In this document: positions 17,572-18,964 of the stretch, piece after piece
How positions within the stretch are numbered: the first letter of the stretch is position 1
Layout: the number at the start of each line of letters is the position of its first letter
Origin: Polyrhizophydium stewartii
Lineage: Eukaryota > Chytridiomycota > Chytridiomycetes > Rhizophydiales
Length of the DNA: 18,964 nt
Direction of reading: 5' to 3'
Assembly (NCBI GenBank): GCA_027604665.1
Contig: JADGIZ010000225.1
Coordinates: forward strand, 1-18,964
Notes under the pieces: model-generated
Database searches by the model: none
What the model was told of the DNA's origin: nothing
What the model saw: only the letters and a program-made list of their open reading frames with translations
Translations under genes and position numbers: made by a program

Positions 17572-18675
17572 TCACTGCCGCGGCGCCGCGGCCTTGAGAT
17601 ACTCGAGGACCTCGGTATGCCCGTTGGCCTCGGCCCAGTTGATCGCATTGACGGTGTAGCCTTCGGAGCGATTCTCGTTGAGGAACTTGACGACGGCGAG
17701 ATGGCCGTGCTCTGCGGCTCTGTCGATTGCGCTGGTGGTGCAAGGTGCGGCGCAGACGCTGTGCAGGAACTTGACGACGTCGAGATGGCCGTGCTCTGCA
17801 GCCCAGTCGATTGCGTCCGAGGTGCAGCCTTCCGGCCTGTTTTCGTGAAGCCACTGGACGACCTGGAGAGCGCCGCGCTCGGCGGCCTTGTTCATGGCCA
17901 TGGGCGAGCAGCCCTCTGAGCGGGATTCGTGCAGGAACTTGAGGCAGTCAAGCTTTGCGCCCCAGGCCGCATAGTCCATGACCTCTGTGGACCAGGCGCC
18001 GTCGGGCATGCGCTCGTGCAGGAAGCGCAGGACGTGCAGATGGCCAAAGACGGCGGCCATCTTGGCCATGTCCTCGGTCGGGGACGCGGCGCGGCGGACG
18101 TCGACGAGATCGCGCAGGGTGTCGAGATCGCCTGCGGAAGCGGCGGCATCGCAGAGCTCGTGCGGACGCGAGGCGTCGAGGCGGTCCGTCCAGCCGTTGC
18201 GCAGGGCGGTGTGCTGCAGGCTCTCGGAGTCGTGCCAGCCGAGGGCGGCGACGCGGTCGAACATGGCCTTTGAATGGATTGCCCAGTAGGCCTGCAGCGG
18301 CAGGTAGGGAACCTTGGGCAGGCGGGCGAGGTCGCCGTCCCAGTCGATCTCGAATGCCTCGAGCCACATCTGCTGCTTGTCGGCGGCGTCGAGCTGGGCG
18401 GCGGGCAGGGAGCCGTCAAGGAACTGGGTGAGGACGCCGGCTTCTTTGATGATCTGGATGCGGACAGCGCGAGGCAGCGCGTTCCACTGCTGCGACGGGC
18501 CGGCGTCGGAGCTGTAGGCGCGGGCGAGGCAGCGGGCAGGAAGCGCGGCGGGCAGGAAGCGCGGCGGGCATGCTGGGCGGCGGGCGGCGAGAAGCGCTCC
18601 AGCTGGACTTGCACGGCGCAGCGCGGCGGCGGCGAGGGCCGAGGCGACGCAGGCGAGCTTGGAGGTGTAGATCAT
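17572..18675 (-). CDS. Ankyrin-repeat protein with mitochondrial-type N-terminus and F-box-like region
   Basis: A single exon of 367 aa from ATG at 18675 to the stop at 17572-17574. Residues 1-54 are rich in Ala, Arg and Leu, lack acidic residues, and end in ARAY followed by SSDAG. This fits an R-x-Y/S-S mitochondrial presequence cleavage site. Residues about 64-91 (WNALPRAVRIQIIKEAG) resemble a degenerate F-box helix. About seven ankyrin units (172-367) follow, of the 28-residue type with the consensus AIDxAAEHGHLxVVKFLHENR then EGCT. This repeat type is common in giant viruses and in expanded families of protists and early fungi. Function is unknown: protein binding is inferred from the ankyrins, and mitochondrial import only from the leader. 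The frame is also open upstream to ATG at 18912, an alternative start; 18675 is preferred because the region upstream looks like a divergent promoter. Confidence 0.82.
   Translation of the reverse strand: MIYTSKLACVASALAAAALRRASPAGALLAARRPACPPRFLPAALPARCLARAYSSDAGPSQQWNALPRAVRIQIIKEAGVLTQFLDGSLPAAQLDAADKQQMWLEAFEIDWDGDLARLPKVPYLPLQAYWAIHSKAMFDRVAALGWHDSESLQHTALRNGWTDRLDASRPHELCDAAASAGDLDTLRDLVDVRRAASPTEDMAKMAAVFGHLHVLRFLHERMPDGAWSTEVMDYAAWGAKLDCLKFLHESRSEGCSPMAMNKAAERGALQVVQWLHENRPEGCTSDAIDWAAEHGHLDVVKFLHSVCAAPCTTSAIDRAAEHGHLAVVKFLNENRSEGYTVNAINWAEANGHTEVLEYLKAAAPRQ
17584..18090 (-). repeat. Tandem ankyrin repeats (84-bp units)
   Basis: On minus, successive 28-codon units share the framework A(I/M)(D/N)xAAExGHLxVVxFLHENRxEGCT. 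The two central units (residues about 288-343) are the most alike at the DNA level, which indicates internal duplication. Confidence 0.85.
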
Positions 18676-18910
18676 GGCGGTGCGCGCGGTGCGTAGCGAC
18701 TGGCGGACCGAGCTGTGTGTGGTCAGGCGCCGAGAGCGAGCGTGAGCGCTGGTGTTGAGAGCACTGGCGTCGAGGGCGGCGAGGTCTCTGTCTGCAAGAC
18801 GCAACCAGCGCGCCATGGCATGGCGCACATGGGCAGCGCTTTTGGCGACCTGAGGACGTGCACGGGGCAAGGAAGCGGCGGGCTCTCGGGCTGCGGGCGG
18901 GTGCGGCGAC
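18676..18910. promoter_or_regulatory. Possible divergent promoter region at the right edge
   Basis: 235 bp lie between the ankyrin gene start (18675, minus) and a plus-strand ATG at 18911. It is GC-rich without an evident TATA box. The minus frame is open throughout, so part of it could instead be coding for an extended ankyrin protein. Confidence 0.35.
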
Positions 18911-18964
18911 ATGCGCGAGCGCGACCGCGGGCGCGACCGGTCGCGCGAGCGGTCGCGCGAGCGC
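18911..18964 (+). CDS. Possible start of an Arg/Ser/Glu-rich (RS-like) protein, 3' partial
   Basis: From ATG at 18911 the plus frame reads 18 residues of alternating Arg with Glu, Asp, Gly and Ser (MRERDRGRDRSRERSRER) to the window edge. Such N-termini occur in splicing-related RS/RE-rich proteins. Too little is visible for a family call. The same bases read on minus also give Arg/Ser dipeptides, so the strand is not certain. Confidence 0.4.
   Translation, partial: MRERDRGRDRSRERSRER

Noticed and set aside
1..18964. CRISPR array, insertion sequence, tRNA/rRNA gene or bacterial operon
   Set aside because: No regularly spaced identical repeats, no transposase, no cloverleaf-like sequence and no Shine-Dalgarno/operon structure. 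Spliceosomal introns show the sequence is eukaryotic nuclear DNA.

Overview
The window is a gene-dense, GC-rich piece of a eukaryotic nuclear genome, most likely a zoosporic (chytrid-like) true fungus. Four things point there. The genes are broken by short introns of about 55-100 bp with GT..AG ends and CTNAC-type branch points. One gene encodes a thioredoxin/nucleoside-diphosphate-kinase protein of the NME8 (TXNDC3, outer-arm dynein intermediate chain) type, which implies a motile flagellum. A secreted protein carries cysteine-rich modules resembling fungal carbohydrate-binding domains. The ankyrin repeats are of the 28-residue type often expanded in protist and early-diverging fungal genomes. 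The lineage is inferred; no rRNA or other direct marker is present.

Layout, left to right. (1) The 3' end of a plus-strand secreted Cys-rich protein with a long Asp/Ser linker (1-1146). (2) A minus-strand NME8-like gene, 9 exons, 4990 down to 1309, with one degenerate thioredoxin domain and four NDK domains. (3) Divergently, 135 bp away, plus-strand NUP93/NIC96, an inner-ring nucleoporin, in two exons (5126-8408). (4) From 8551 to 18675, a minus-strand block of five genes. In transcription order these are an ankyrin-repeat protein with a mitochondrial-type N-terminus (18675-17572), a large uncharacterised coiled-coil/Ser-rich protein (17174-13130), an RNF5/RNF185-type ER membrane RING E3 ligase (13018-11817), a probable INTS13/Asunder homologue (11703-10297) and a bacterial/mitochondrial-type seryl-tRNA synthetase (about 10249-8551). 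(5) At the right edge, the possible start of a plus-strand Arg/Ser/Glu-rich protein.

The genes are mostly independent housekeeping genes: nuclear pore, RNA processing, ER quality control, mitochondrial translation and flagellar motility. There is no operon-like pathway, mobile element, CRISPR array or RNA gene that I can see. The gene models come from reading exon homology and splice signals by eye. In each multi-exon model the summed exon lengths are divisible by three, and the intron phases agree for 24 of 25 junctions without special pleading; the exception is noted under the large uncharacterised gene.

The most interesting points are: the four NDK domains each split by a phase-2 intron at the same codon; a thioredoxin active site changed from WCGPC to WAGPC; a 15-nt microexon just before that site; an Integrator-subunit-like gene in a fungus-like genome; and a seryl-tRNA synthetase with no in-frame AUG.
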